38,503 nt of DNA from Bondarzewia mesenterica (GCA_004802705.1 SGPL01000327.1:1-38503); one strand, 5' to 3'. Numbered from the stretch's first letter, positions 1 through 11,517 are shown. The notes: generated by a model not told the origin, from the sequence alone. Numbers and translations are program-made.

Positions 1-2058
1 TGTCCAGGAACTCGCCCGCGCCAGATCGGGCGCGTCCGTCGAGGGCAAGGTATCCACTATCCGCGTCACCTCCGCAGGCGACGGCGTCCTCGAATGCGAC
101 CGCGATCTCGACCGGCTCTTCGATCGCGACCTCGACCTCGACCGCTCCCTTCGCTCCTCGACCATGCCGTCCTCGTCGTTCACCACCACCTCGGGCGTCT
201 GCCTCCCGTACACCACGGGCCCGCTATTGCGCCCATTCGTCACGCTCTCCGCGCCACCCTGCGCGTACCGCACGACGCCCTCCCGCTCGTCCTCCTGGAG
301 CGCCTGTTCCAACGCGACGTTGCCGAAATAATCAAACGCCTCCTCCTCTGGCGACTCGGCCGTCGGCGGGGACAGCATCCCGCCGAGCTGCGGATGTGGC
401 GCGTGGCCGTACAGCGCGGGGTGGGGGGAAGCGCCGCGGCTGCCGGGACGGGCGACGCGCGGTCCGACGGCGAGCGCGAGTTGGAGCCGGACCTGAGGCC
501 CGCACCGACGCTGAACCGCGCTTCCCGGTGTCGATACACGTCCTCGCTGCTGCTCCCCGTGCTGGAACGGCGCACGCTCGCGTAGGCGCTGCCGAGGGAG
601 GGCACGTACACCAGGTTCACGTGTTGCGATTGATGGATGCTGTGGCCCATGCCGGCGTGGTTGCCCACGCCCGTCGTCTTGAGCATGGTCGGCGCGATCG
701 GCGCGATGGTCATGTGTTCCTTGTCCGATGACCCAGTGTGGATGAGGGGCGGTCGGATGTTGGGGTGGAGCAGTTGCGCGTAAGACATTCCTGGGGAGCG
801 CGAAGAGGACGAGGAGCGCGAGCGAGTGGACGAGGTGCGCATCTCGAGGATGTCGTCGTCCTCGTCTGAATCTGAACCGGCGTGGCCTTCGGAGAACAAA
901 GAAGGCTCGTCGAGCGCGTCGTCTATGCACTCTGCCTCCGAGTCTTGGTCGTATCTGAGATGCGGCAAAGAGGGACACCATCAGCGTGCAGACCGAACAC
1001 AGGATGGGTCAGCAAAGAAAGGTACGGACCCGTCATCGTACACGTCTTCGTATAATCGGGTGCTGGACAAGTGTCTCCGGCCGGTCATGACGCTCTTCTG
1101 GGGCGAATCGATCGCGATGCACTGCTCGACAAAGGTGTTGAAGCTGATGTGCTTCTTCTTTCCTCCGTTGGCCTGAACGTTGAGGTCCTGAGAGCTTCCG
1201 CCGGTCGTCTCCCGCGCCGAATCGCTGGATCCGGAGCGCTCTTCGATGGGAGGTGCCGAGAGGATGTCGGGATACTCCACGGTGCCATCATAGGGACTGG
1301 GGAGGCTGACAGGCGCGATGATGCGGGGGGGGAGAGTTTTTCCGGAAGGGATTGCTGCGGAAACGGGAGATGTGGGTGTCGCTCTTGGTGTGCAACAAGG
1401 GCGGGCGGGTCGGTTGTGGATCGAGGTCCTCGTCGTCCTCGTCGATGGTGTCGAGGTCCTCGTCGGCGTCGTCAAACTGGGCGCTGGTCGGCAAGGCGCT
1501 GGTGAGCAGATCGCTGATGCTGCGGTGTTTGAGGATGGGTTTCTTGCCTGGGATGTTGTAGGATCGATCGTCTGTGCTGAGACCCAGGCGGTCTTGCACG
1601 GATTTCTCCTTGTCGACGTTTGTGGGCGGAGGTGACCAATCGACGTCGGTGTGAAGTGGGCCATAGAGCCAGGTGACGTCCGAGTCTTTGAGCCTGAAAT
1701 AAAAATGAGATGAGCACAAGGCGTCGCGCGCGGGCGATCGCAGAGGGCATGAATCCGTTGAGGCGAGGACGTCAAAGAGGAGAAGAAATGAAACCCACCA
1801 GTTCAGAGTCTCTGGACTGATCGTCTTTAGCTTGTTCCTCTGTTTCCACCAAGTGCGCCAACTGGCATTCTCCAAGCGGGCGCCGTTGGCGATCTCATTT
1901 TTCTGGCGAGTCATGTTGCGCCAGGAACGCCATACGTCTTCTTCTCTCCATTCGTGGGAAAGGTAGTCGACTTGACCGCGGGGCTGGGTGGAAACGGAAG
2001 AGTCGTCGGGTATTGCATTGGTGACAGAGACGAGGAGGAGGGGGAGATAGTTGGCCAT
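1..2058 (-). CDS. Reg1/DUF1752-family protein phosphatase 1 regulatory subunit (partial, two frameshifts)
   Basis: The N-terminus carries the DUF1752 (areA GATA-like) signature: VDYLSHEW, then RLENASWRTWWKQRN, then LNWLKDSDVTWLYGPLHT. This is the core of yeast Reg1, which targets PP1 (Glc7) to Snf1 in glucose repression. A KHISF motif (1140-1154) followed by NTFVEQCIAID is the usual PP1-docking RVxF-like site. Two introns fit: 1694-1798, joining LNW to LKDSD, and 955-1041, joining LYEDVY to DQDSEAE. The start MANYLPLLLVSVTNA at 2058 resembles what I recall of basidiomycete homologs. The coding frame breaks twice in G-runs. The 8-G run at 1325-1332 has one base too many, and the 6-G run at 423-428 has one too few; both would be in frame with seven. 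Beyond the second break a clean frame continues (EEEAFDYFGNVALEQALQ) into an Arg-Ser-rich tail and off the left edge, so the C-terminus is missing. Family identity is firm. Whether the indels are biological or technical is not decided. Confidence 0.85.
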
Positions 2059-3939
2059 GGGTGTGACAGAGAGGCAGTGGGCGGCTGGAAGGGAAGGATA
2101 AAGAAGAGGTGATGGACGAGAAGGCCGGCGATGACGATGTGGAAGGCAAGCCTAGACAAGAAGAAAGGTGGCGAGGGGGTTGGTGCTGGTTGGTGGATAA
2201 AGCCCGGACAGCTAAATATGGATGGGGTCGCTCGTTGGTTGGATTCGAGCGAGTAAAAAAAGAGTTCGCACGATTGCGGTGGACGGAGAGAAGGGCGAGC
2301 TCGACAATGGGGGGTGGAGAGGACTGCGGACGACGACGACGGCGACGAGGATGGAGGGAGGGAGGAAAGACGGGAAACGGGGGGATTGTGGGAGATGAGA
2401 GAGAAAGGAAAAAAGAAGGAGATACCAAAGGTGGGACAGCTGAGTTGGGCGACGCGGGCATTGGATCGCGTTGGCGGACCGCTGGATGACCTTTTCGGAA
2501 GGCGCTCGGGTGGTTCCGGGATGACCCTTTCTTTTGCCCCTCGGCCTTGCTTTTCGGCGCCCCGCATCCAAGCTCTTCCCCTCTTTGTCTTCATTTTTAA
2601 TTCTTTCGCCCGCCCGCCATCAACCCCACACGCAGAGCATTCATCTGTCTGTCGTTGCCACTGCTCCATTCCATCTGGGTCGTCGGGTCACTTGACCTTT
2701 ACCCCGCACTCCCACGTCTGACGCGCGCACAAATCGTCCCCTCTTTCTGGCACCAGTCATCCATCCATTCATATTCCAAACCCAGCCACCGCTCTGTATC
2801 CATCACGCCCAACGCAATCATCGCTCTGTTTCACCATCAAGCTCCGGCCGCCCTCATTTGACATATCACAAGCCGTATCGCTCTCAGCACAAACCAAACC
2901 CGCCCACGAGCTAACCCCCATCCGATAACCACCCAAATCATGGCTTTCCGCGAGCCCGGAGCCTGCCCGGACCTCGATAGAGTCGCATGGACGACATCTC
3001 GCCGGATCCAATAATTGATGTTCGTCGTGACTGACTAACCCAATCCGCAGTTTCACTTTCACGCACCCGCTGCTCGAAACCCAACAACACGACGCCGGCG
3101 CCGTGCACGCTGTTTTGCATGTCTCAAGGCACTCCACCTCGGCTTCTCTTTTCGTCTTGTTCTCGGCTCCCTCTGTCGGCATCCCACCTGCCACGCCTCC
3201 ATTGCCATAACGCTGGTCACGGTAGCTGTCCCGTGCCAGACTCCACCCCGCCTCTCCTCCCCGACCGTCCAGGAATCCGGCGGTGGACTTGCTTCCCTCC
3301 GAAGCGCTTGGCAACTGACCACACCCGGCGGTCACTTTCTGCCAGGCACCGACTCTTCTGGCACCCATCCTCGAGGCCTCATATCACCCAGTATCTCACT
3401 CCTACGCACCCATCTCATTTGCTCGACGGCATGATATGCTACTTTGAAACAGGACCTGCAACACCTCGTGCCTCACACGCGCGTTCTCACGCACCGCCCG
3501 CGCGGTGATATACAAGGATATACATTCATACATATCGATACCGGCGCGGCGCGGCTCTCGGAACACACGCGGGGTGCTGTCCAGTGCCCGTTCGGCCTTT
3601 CCCGCATTCTTGAGCGCCCACCCGCGATTATGCCTCTGCGCGTCCGCACACGTTCGTCCTTGGGTGTACTATATATCGGTCCCAATCGTGTTTAGAGTTC
3701 AGGTGCAATCAGAACCGATCCCTCTCAGTTTCTCTCTCCTCGCCTCGCCCTCGCCCCGATGGTGATTCTCGCGAGGCCGTTCTCGCCGTGACGCGCTCAG
3801 ATCTTATCTTATCCCATCGACATTGAATATTGATCCCCCGAACCCACCTCGTCCGTCCCCTGGTCCTGATCGACGATCGTCTCTCCGACTCGAAGCTCGA
3901 AGAGCCAGCGTTTTGCTTCCCCTCTTGCCGACCGATCTG
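2059..3939. other. 5' flank of the Reg1-like gene and intergenic DNA
   Basis: I see no supported gene here. The first 600 bases are purine-rich on the plus strand (pyrimidine-rich on the coding strand of the Reg1-like gene), as expected of a fungal promoter and 5' UTR. Open frames on both strands are low-complexity Arg/Ser/Pro translations of GC-rich DNA. A TATATAT-like stretch near 3669 has no credible gene below it. Confidence 0.5.
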
Positions 3940-4673
3940 GACGTGGCCAGCGCGCATATATCCAAACAATCAATATAAGCATGTGCCTCTTGTCCAGATA
4001 TTCGACGGGTTTCGCCTTTTTGTTAACGTCCACGCGTGCGCGTTTGGACGTGGATGAATTCAAAGGGACTCTTATTTTCATGCTCGCGCGTGCCCTCGTC
4101 CCTTCCTCGTCGTCTCTAGTATTGATTCGCCACATCGGGGTGCGCATGTGTGTTCGGGAGTCTCCTCCTCTGGATTGTCCACCATACACCATCCCGCAGG
4201 CAGGCGGTGTGCGCATGTGACTTGTACGTCTTCTCGTCTTCTATGTACCCCCACGCGATCATCATCCGTGTGTTTCGTTTCTGGTTGACCGGAACCTCAA
4301 GTGCTTGCGCAGGTTTCTTCTTGCCCAGTCGTTTCGAACATCCACCGTGCCTAACGACCTGGCAAGCGGATGCACCTGTAGGTATGCGAGAACCACCGCT
4401 GATCGATGTACAAAGGAACGATCTACTATGAGTTGTCGATGACGTGCCAGCTGCAACCTCGAACATCATTTCCACTGTTCCGTCGAAGTTTACAGTAACA
4501 TAGGCGTCCATCGTGACGAGAACGCTCAACGTTCAGGCCCAGGTCAAAAGAGTTATTTTTTTTTCATCGTCGACTTTCCGCTCCGACTTCCCCACCCCTC
4601 TGAGTCTCACCGCCCGCTTGCAACAAGGCCTCCTTTTTTTTCACACTCATCTTCAACTTTTATTCATTTCGCG

Positions 4674-5415
4674 ATGGACACAAATCACGAATCGTCCCTG
4701 GAAGAAACTCGCGAGTCACAGGCCGACCAGTCGTCCAACGATGACTGGTCCGAGTCCCGGTATCCATGATTTCGGCTTGCCGTTCGATGATGCGGACGCG
4801 GACGCGGCCGTCATCCTGCGCTCCAGCGCCGCTAAACCGACATCTGCGTGTATAAAATCATCCTGGTCAAGGCCTCCCCCTTCTTTCGCGAACATGTTCT
4901 CGCTGCCCCAACCGCAGGTCGAGTCTCCGTGGGATGGAGCGCTCGTCATCCGTGTTGAAGAGCAGAAGATCACAACTCGCGTCCCTGCTGCAGTAGTGCT
5001 GCCCCGTCCAGATTTTATTCACGTGGCTTTCCCTCGCCCTACCGCACAGAAGCACGACATGAAAAAAGCTTACGATATAGGCAATCGCATGTTCGTCCAG
5101 TCACTGTTGTCCAAGTCTGCACCCCGCGCACGCGTTTGGAGTCGCGTGGAGGTAGCCGTCTGGAGAGGGAGGGGCGCGCAGCCGCCCGTGAATGACTTGG
5201 CCGAAATGCGAGCATGGAGTCTTTGGGTCACGATGTGAAGTCGATCGAAGGTGAAGGATGGTTCGGACTGGTTTCGTACCATGGGAACTAAGGAAGTGCG
5301 GGAACGTCGTCGGTGGTTTGATCACGCATCATCGATCTTGCGCGCATCGAGCGGCGGAATGGGTGGAGCTGGAGCTGGGCGCTGGGCGCGTCACTCCTCG
5401 CGAACGTTGGGCGTG
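4674..5415 (+). pseudogene. BTB/POZ gene copy A, degenerate
   Basis: This is a decayed relative of the intact gene at 9882. Matching pieces are FGLPFDDADAD, MFSLPQPQ, a KKAYDIGNRMFVQS block (compare KCAYDAAHRMFVQS) and the DNA stretch gtcgatcgaaggtgaagga. The ATG at 4674 aligns with the functional ATG, but the first frame stops at 4767, and further frameshifts break the BTB fold and the region after it. Recognisable homology ends near 5415, before the conserved CxxC region. The upstream region is also shared with the intact copy, so this is a decayed segmental duplicate and not a processed copy. Confidence 0.75.
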
Positions 5416-6369
5416 AGTGTCGGTTGCAGACACGACACCATGATAGTGTTGGAGTGGGGTGGGATGGGAGGGTTTGGATCCATCGGACAGTGGCATTGGT
5501 ACGGTTGCGTTTTTATGATTTCATTGGGCCTGAAACAACAGTTGGACGGAACACGCGCGCGTACGGCTGCCGAGATAGATCAAATCTCGGGGATGGTAAC
5601 TCATTACTCGCGTCTCACGATTTTCATCGGACGTCAAATGTGCGAGAGTGATTGGTTCCTACGGGTGTCGCGTACGATTGGACAGGACAGGGTGATGCCC
5701 GTACGTCAGTAAGTACCTTGGACAAACTTGAAAAAGAGTCACTGAAATTCGAAGAGATTGTATTGAGGTTGTACGGAGATCCTAGCTGGCGCGATGAATA
5801 AGCCGGCGATTCCATATGTAAATTGAACATGTGAATTTTTTTTTCAATACAAAAAAGACTTTGATGAGTCTGTTGTCGGGAGGAAGCGGATGGGACGATG
5901 GGACGTAGCGTGTTACAGAGTAAAACAGTTGTTGAAGAAGTGGAAGGTGATGATGGCATAGGGGGATGCGAACGTTGGCAAGACCGTGATAGGAGTACAG
6001 AGTAAGAAAGTGCCTGAAAACACCAGGACCGTGATAGGAGTACAGAGTAAGGAGCGAAGAGTATGCGGGCTGGAAGGAAGACATGTATAGGTTGGAAAGT
6101 GCCTGAAAACTCGATGGAAAGGGGCAAGGGTTGCCAGAGACTGAGTGTGGCACAAGGAGTCATAAGTGTGTTCAGTAACGACCGCGGATGCAGTGACTGC
6201 ATGGTAGCGCACGAGAAATGCTCGTAAGGAAAACTGACGTTGACAGGAAAAGCAGCCGTTTGTTTACAGTGACGTACCTCATCCGCGAAAGCACTGCTTC
6301 ATGCGATGTCGATCTTGACATCGGGAAAAGGCAAAGGCATCTGTGCACAGGATAAGACGTGTACTTTGA
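5416..6369. other. Intergenic DNA between BTB copies A and B
   Basis: No gene is supported. The segment lies between the 3' ends of two convergent BTB copies. Its one notable structure is a 45-bp direct repeat (5982-6051). The open frames on the minus strand across that repeat translate to repetitive Leu/Ser-rich peptide with no recognisable motif. Confidence 0.5.
5982..6051. repeat. 45-bp-period direct repeat
   Basis: A 25-base string beginning gaccgtgatagg occurs at 5982-6006 and again, identical, at 6027-6051, giving a 45-base period. The adjoining 15-base string aaagtgcctgaaaac is at 6007-6021 and recurs at 6096-6110. This is a local tandem duplication in non-coding DNA with only two units. 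Confidence 0.85.
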
Positions 6370-7430
6370 TCAGTTGTTGCTCACCGACAGGAACAGCTGC
6401 GAACGGACAGAGAGGAGGCGAGACACTGTCAGCTGGCACATACCTTGACAAGGGCAGTTTTAATCTCCCGCACGAGTATTTTCCTGAACACGACCAATTC
6501 TTTCTTAGCTTTATTCCGACACCGTGGACAAGCGGAAGCCCGTTTGACAGACATGTCCAACAGACTGTCGTCCATGACCGTCTCCCAATGTACCCTGGAT
6601 TTCAGCGCATCCGAACATGCCTCCAGGAAAAAGAAGACCCAGACGATGTCGTCGGACACCGCATCGTTAGGATGCCCAGCACCCGACCAGCCGTCCCAGA
6701 CCCACGCTCGACTTCGGGAACATGTGCACTTCGGGAACCTCGCCAAAAGACTGTGCACAGCGCCTGGGTCACAGTGAAGGTGGATCCAGCGCAGTGGCTG
6801 CGCGCGATACTGGGCCGCGCGAGTGCAGCGATCGTGATACAGCAGCAAGCGCTGATAATCGGCCCCGGAGACGTGTGCGAGATCTGCGGGAGGTGCATGT
6901 AAGAGACAGTGGAAGGGATTCTCCACCGTCATCCACGCTGCGGTGTTCGCTGTCTTTTGAAGACTGTAGCGGCATGCGATGAGGTAGACGGTTCCCGGGA
7001 CATTTTTCGCAACGTCTATTAGAGCGGAATGCATAGTCTCCGCGTAGCTGTCCACCATGTACTTGTCGAGGGCATGCAGCACCATTCTGATGCTTGCCAA
7101 TTCAGACAGATCTGGACTGTCCATGGGGTAGAAGAGCCTGAGGAGAAGGTCAAGAGTTCGCCTGTCTTCCGTCACGCGTACGATAGGAACGCTGCCAACA
7201 AAGTCCTCGCGATAGTTCGTAGCCACGAACGGCATGGAAGATGCTGGCTGCGCGGTGAACATCTCGTTGAAGGCATGCGACGCTTTGCCGATGATGTCCT
7301 TGAGAACTCGAAAATCAAAGCCATCACAGGAACGTATGATTACATCGGCATTAGTGTCGTCGAAAGGGGGGCCTGCACTGCGAATAGATGTCTGAGAGGA
7401 GGTGTCTGACTGATCAGTAGATACTCGCAT
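6370..7430 (-). CDS. BTB/POZ domain protein, copy B (intact)
   Basis: The N-terminal third is a fungal BTB/POZ domain: GPPFDDTNADVIIRS opens it, FRVLKDIIGKASHAFNEMF follows, and the fold ends near residue 135 with a LRLFYPMDSPDL segment. BTB domains dimerise or bind partners such as Cullin-3; the partner here is unknown. The remaining 200 residues are a lineage-specific C-terminal region. It holds a CPRCR (CxxC) motif, also present as CAYCR and CTYCR in the sister genes at 9882 and 12482. The last intron fits 6397-6443 (GTATGT...GCAG, phase 0, after REIKTALVK) and leaves a nine-codon last exon ending at 6370. Without splicing the frame stops at 6429. The gene is divergent from ISA2 across a 282-bp gap. 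Its sister at 11518-12023 is dead. Confidence 0.75.
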
Positions 7431-7712
7431 GGCTAGGAACTTGATAGAGGTGGGCCCTGCGCAGTGTATCGGGGTTTGCGATTAAACCATACTGCATGTG
7501 GAAACGACTGCTAGCACTATCTCTCCCTTCTCCGAGCGCTTAGACCACAGATAAGTCAACCAGCCATTGTACATGAGGTGGAAACGATAGTGATTCGAGA
7601 GGAAAAGAAGACAACGCGAGTCAGGTTAGGGTCCGCACGCAGCGGCGAGCCGTGGGGATCTGTCAGCACATGACTGTTCTTAACGCCGAACCTCGTACTG
7701 CCTCGTAGTACA

Positions 7713-8485
7713 ATGTTGCACTCCCAGTCGCTAGCGTCCAGTATGTCCTCCTCCATAGCTCGTAAATTGGCCCACGTTCCCCGCCTTGCATCATCCCGTC
7801 GCATGCATATCAAATCAACATCATCAATGCCAACTCTTGCACCTCATCTCTCTCCCGTACCTCGGCGAACATTTGTCTCAACCCATCCACGTCGGTCCCA
7901 AATCCCGTCTCGTCTTGAGCATGCGATATCCGTCCTGTACTCGCAACCGACACAGAAAGATATTGCAGAGGCAGGGATAGAAGCAGACTTAGTCCCAGAT
8001 GCCAAGATATACATCACTGAAAGTGCTGCCGAGGTGCGTCATTCATTTTTTCGGCTTGTTAAAAAGAGGATGACGGATCACAACTATGAGCGACACAACA
8101 GCATTTGAAAAGACTAGCCACAGATAACAGTCACCACGAGGGGGGACTCCGTGTTGCGGTAGAGTCCGGCGGATGCCACGGCTACCAGTACAAGATGGAA
8201 TTTACGGCACATCGACAACCAGATGACTAGTAAGTTCGTTCATTCTCTTACCACCGCGAAACATTCGATGTCGTTCTTCTACTCAAATACTTGTATAGTC
8301 ACTTTATGCATCGAGACATCGTCCCATCCAACGTTTACGTAGATGCTATATCCCTTTCCCTACTCAAGGGTTCGACACTCGACTTTGCGACAGAACTCAT
8401 AGGCAGTTCGTTTCGCGTCCTCGACAACCCGCAAGCAAAGGGATCAGGGTGTGGATGTGGTGTCAGCTGGGAGGCCAATATCTAG
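7713..8485 (+). CDS. ISA2: Mitochondrial iron-sulfur assembly protein ISA2 (A-type carrier)
   Basis: The spliced product is 211 residues. Introns 8034-8101 and 8230-8298 are GT-AG, and the frame closes exactly. After an Arg/Ser-rich presequence without acidic residues (a mitochondrial targeting type) comes the HesB/IscA fold: KIYITESAAEHLKRLA, VAVESGGCHGYQY, then DAISLSLLKGSTLDF and the C-terminal GSGCGCGVSWE. The three cysteines (GGCHG and CGC) are the invariant Fe-S ligands of A-type carriers. The ELIGSSFRVLDNPQAKGSG stretch is typical of ISA2, which acts with ISA1 and IBA57 to build [4Fe-4S] clusters for aconitase and lipoate synthase. An in-frame ATG at 7743 (MSSSIARKLAHVPRL) is an equally good start. 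The gene sits between two duplicated BTB pairs and looks like the conserved resident of this locus. Confidence 0.93.
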
Positions 8486-8999
8486 ACGAGTGTCTCATAT
8501 CGTGGGTCCTGCAGTGTGTACGACATATCCTTTCTGTCCTTCAGACTGACGTGCTATTATCCATGGAAGTAACTGGCAAGGGCACCAGTATCCTTCCTGG
8601 TGATCACCTCTGTTACGGATAGTTTCGTCAAATAATTATTGCCTCTCCATTTTCCAAACTACGAGCCGGAGTCCCGCGAAAGGCCCTTCCACGCTCTCTT
8701 CTCCATCTCGCAAATATTCCCCGTACTCTGCAACCCCCTCGGCCCTTTGTTCTCCTCAAAGTGGGACGATCGCAGAAAAGAAACAAAAACTGAGACTCCT
8801 CGTCTCCCGAGGCGGTGGCACCGTACCTAGATAACCCTCTCTAGTGGCATATCCCGCTCGTGCGTCGCGTGCCATTCTGCGCAGTAGATGTGGGATAGAT
8901 GATAGGTAAGTACAAGGTGCCAGGCAGTTAACGTTCATCGCGGGGGCATTAAGCCAGCCCGCGATCCGTTCGTTTGTCAAATGCAGACCTGATCCTCCA
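8486..8999. other. Intergenic DNA downstream of ISA2
   Basis: I see no gene. This is the 3' flank of ISA2 up to the point where homology to the upstream duplicated segment begins. The short open frames have no motif. Confidence 0.5.
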
Positions 9000-9881
9000 G
9001 GCCCCAGGCCGTGGCCAGCGCGCATGTGTAGAGATGCGAGCGATGTTTGCCTTTTCTGTTCGACTCGTTTTTGGAATGGATGAATACCAAGGCCTTGTGT
9101 GCTTGTGTGCCTTGAAGCGAGTATTTGTGGGATTGGAGAAATTGTCAGACAGGAGGATCCTGAGGCATGAAGGTTGGCGAGTGGCTACTCTGCCTCGGGG
9201 AGGTTAAAGATATTTGGAATTGGATGGTCGTTGGTATTCAGAATCCAGATGTTTAAGTGGCTAGGATATCTTAATGCTTGCGCATGTTATCGAGTTCCAT
9301 TCCATCCTCGTTGCCTATTAGCCTCATCGGGGTGTGCGTGTGTGTTTGGGGGTTGTCGTTTCGACTGAACTTCATCCCGCAGCTATTCCCGCAGGCAGTG
9401 TGCTCATATGACTCGTGCGTCTTCTCATCTTCTACCCCGGGCACGGGATCATCGTGTGTTTCTTTCCGATCTCATTCACTAATCAGGATGGTTGACCTCA
9501 AGTCTTTGGCAGGTTTCTTCTTGCGCAGTTTGTTTGAACATCTACTGCGCCCAGCGACCTGCAGTCTTGGATGGGTGCTCGAGCAAGGGGCTGCACCTGT
9601 AGGTACGAGAACACTGCAGAGTGGAAAGGAGCAATCCACTACGAGTCTCGAAGTTTCGCTAGTCCGCAATTGAGCTGCTTCTCCGCAGCAATCTCGAACA
9701 TCATTCTGCCTGTCAAACTCTACATAGGCGACCATCGTGACAAGAACACTCAAGTGTTCAGGCCCAGGTCAAAGAGTATTTACATCGACGACTCTCAGCT
9801 CCAATTTCCCCTGCCCTTTCACTTCCTGCTTACAACAAGGCCTTTACTTTTTTCTGCTCATTCTCAACTCATATTCATTGC

Positions 9882-11030
9882 ATGACGGACAAGGGTCAGG
9901 TGTCATTACTGGAACTTCCTCACGGAGCTTCGTCAGAGGCCGACCAGTCGCCCGAGGATGACTCGGCCAAGTCCGGTATCCGTGATTTCGGCCCGCCGTT
10001 CGACGACAAGGACGCGGACATCATCCTGCGTTCCAGCAACCACACCAAGTTTCGTTCCAGCGACCACACCGACTTTTGGGTGTACAAAAACATCCTGGCC
10101 AAGGCGTCCCCGTTCTTTCGTGACATGTTCTCGCTGCCCCAACTGGGGGCCGAGCCTCTGGACATCAAGTGGGCTGGAGTGCCCGTCATCCCCGTTGAAG
10201 AGGAAGCGATCACGCTTGGAGCCCTGCTGCTGTTATGCTACCCCGTCCAGGATGAATTCATGCGGCTTTCCCTTGACCTCTCAATGTTGGGATCTATCCT
10301 CCGCGCCGCAAGGAAGTACGACATGAAATGTGCCTACGATGCAGCCCATCGCATGTTCGTCCAGTCACCGTTGTTCATGTCGCACCCTGCGCAAGCGTTT
10401 GGAGTCGCGTGGAGATGCCGTCTGGAGAGGGAGGTGCGCGCAGCAGCCCGTCAATGTCTTTACAGAGTTATGAGCTTAGAAACTTTGGGTGAGGATTTGA
10501 AGTCAATCGAAGGTGAAGGATTGTTCGAATTGTTTTCGTACCATAAGAAGTGCGGGAAAGTCGCCAATGGTTTGGCCACTAATTTTGCGTGGATCAAGCG
10601 GCGGAATGGGTCGGTCTGGGACTGGGCGAGCGCGAATATGTGGAATCAGTCGGAGACGGATGACTGCCAGTGTTCAGGAACGGCCATTCAAGTTTCGGAT
10701 CAAAACGAAAAGTGGCATGCTCGTTCGTGGTGGTCGATGTACATGATGTATGCAGGAGGCGAATTGAGAGACGTTCCTGCCGGAAAGTCCGTCACAGACT
10801 CGGTTCAACTGGCAAGCGCCATCGTGGGTGCGAGCTCTTGTGCCTACTGTCGAGAACGTGCTCCGAAAGCCTTGTTGGACTTTAGTCGGATTTTTGCACA
10901 AGAAGTGGAACGGCGGGTGTCTCAGGTGAGATTTTCCTACCGAAATCATCACCTTCCGTTCTCACCATTTCGTACACACTGCGCGTGCTTGCACTTTCAC
11001 GTACAGGTTGAGCTCAAGATCACATTTTGA
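9882..11030 (+). CDS. BTB/POZ domain protein, copy C (intact)
   Basis: The product is about 355 residues after removing an 81-bp intron (10926-11006, GTGAG...ACAG, phase 0). The last exon then encodes VELKITF. Because the intron length is a multiple of three, the unspliced frame also stays open. The BTB domain covers roughly residues 35-150: FGPPFDDKDADIILRS, then FWVYKNILAKASPFFRDMF, SLPQ, a LLLLCYPVQDEF segment and an AARKYDMKCAYDAAHRMFVQ helix. The C-terminal half has WDWAS, W-rich stretches, CAYCR and a FSRIFAQEVERRVSQ helix before the splice site. An 8-residue in-frame tandem duplication sits in the first BTB strands (10029-10076). The partner or substrate cannot be told from sequence. 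It is the live partner of the decayed copy at 4674. Confidence 0.8.
   Translation: MTDKGQVSLLELPHGASSEADQSPEDDSAKSGIRDFGPPFDDKDADIILRSSNHTKFRSSDHTDFWVYKNILAKASPFFRDMFSLPQLGAEPLDIKWAGVPVIPVEEEAITLGALLLLCYPVQDEFMRLSLDLSMLGSILRAARKYDMKCAYDAAHRMFVQSPLFMSHPAQAFGVAWRCRLEREVRAAARQCLYRVMSLETLGEDLKSIEGEGLFELFSYHKKCGKVANGLATNFAWIKRRNGSVWDWASANMWNQSETDDCQCSGTAIQVSDQNEKWHARSWWSMYMMYAGGELRDVPAGKSVTDSVQLASAIVGASSCAYCRERAPKALLDFSRIFAQEVERRVSQVRFSYRNHHLPFSPFRTHCACLHFHVQVELKITF
10029..10076 (+). repeat. 24-bp in-frame tandem duplication inside a BTB domain
   Basis: Two adjacent 24-base units (10029-10052 and 10053-10076) encode RSSNHTKF and RSSDHTDF. The paralogs at 6370 and 12482 have a single unit here (RSCDGFDF and QSCDRVDF), so this is a duplication specific to the copy at 9882. 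Confidence 0.85.
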
Positions 11031-11517
11031 TGAGGGGGGGGGGAGGCAGAAAATTGTCGACAGAAAGGTACGTCCATACAAACCCCGTCTTCTGTCTTGT
11101 ATAATTGATGATTCGACTGCGATACGTGGCTGTATCTACATTATAGATATGTGCTGTAATATGGCAGGTTGCAGAAGTCAGATGGGACTTCGGCTGTGAA
11201 TGTTCGCAGCAATTGCTTGTACGAGTGGTTTGTCTGGCGTCCAAGTTGGATGTGCTATGCATCAGGAATATGGCTGGAAGATCTACGGCAGTTGAAGGCT
11301 AGCGCAGTAAATATAATCTGCGAATAAAATCGCTCACCTGAGATGCAATTCGACGACACGATGAAGACACCGTAGCCGAATTTCAGAAAACTGAGGCACG
11401 ATCCAGCTATGTTACAACCCAGAAAAAAGATCCAATGTGGTGAGCCGGAGTTTCGGAATCGCACTGTTCAGCGTTGACTGTTACTGCAGGCCTAATAGAG
11501 TGCACGACTTGCGAGCA
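11031..11517. other. Intergenic DNA between convergent BTB copies C and D
   Basis: A run of ten G lies at 11034-11043, just after the stop of the copy at 9882. A minus-strand frame (11255-11464) encodes a hydrophobic stretch (IFFLGCNIAGSCLSFLKFGYG) with splice-like signals nearby. It could be an exon of a decayed membrane protein, but nothing around it extends the reading, so no gene is called. Confidence 0.4.

Larger units (their letters stand above)
3940..7690. repeat. Segmental duplication block 1 (BTB pair 1 with its upstream DNA)
   Basis: This block and 9000-12250 share homologous DNA in the same order. The upstream segment around 4311-4673 matches 9512-9881, including the shared strings caggtttcttcttg and ttcaggcccaggtcaaa. 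After it comes a plus-strand BTB gene, then a minus-strand BTB gene. The duplication therefore carried non-coding upstream DNA with the genes. The intervening 5416-6369 does not align by eye with the middle of block 2. Confidence 0.7.

Noticed and set aside
94..1635. Long open frames on the plus strand opposite the Reg1-like gene
   Set aside because: They are GC-rich Arg/Gly/Val translations of the antisense strand. The minus strand carries the conserved motifs.
3666..3680. TATA-like element (actatatatcgg)
   Set aside because: No gene with coding evidence follows at a suitable distance on the plus strand.
5982..6051. CRISPR-like direct repeats
   Set aside because: There are only two units of a 45-bp tandem duplication in a eukaryotic genome.
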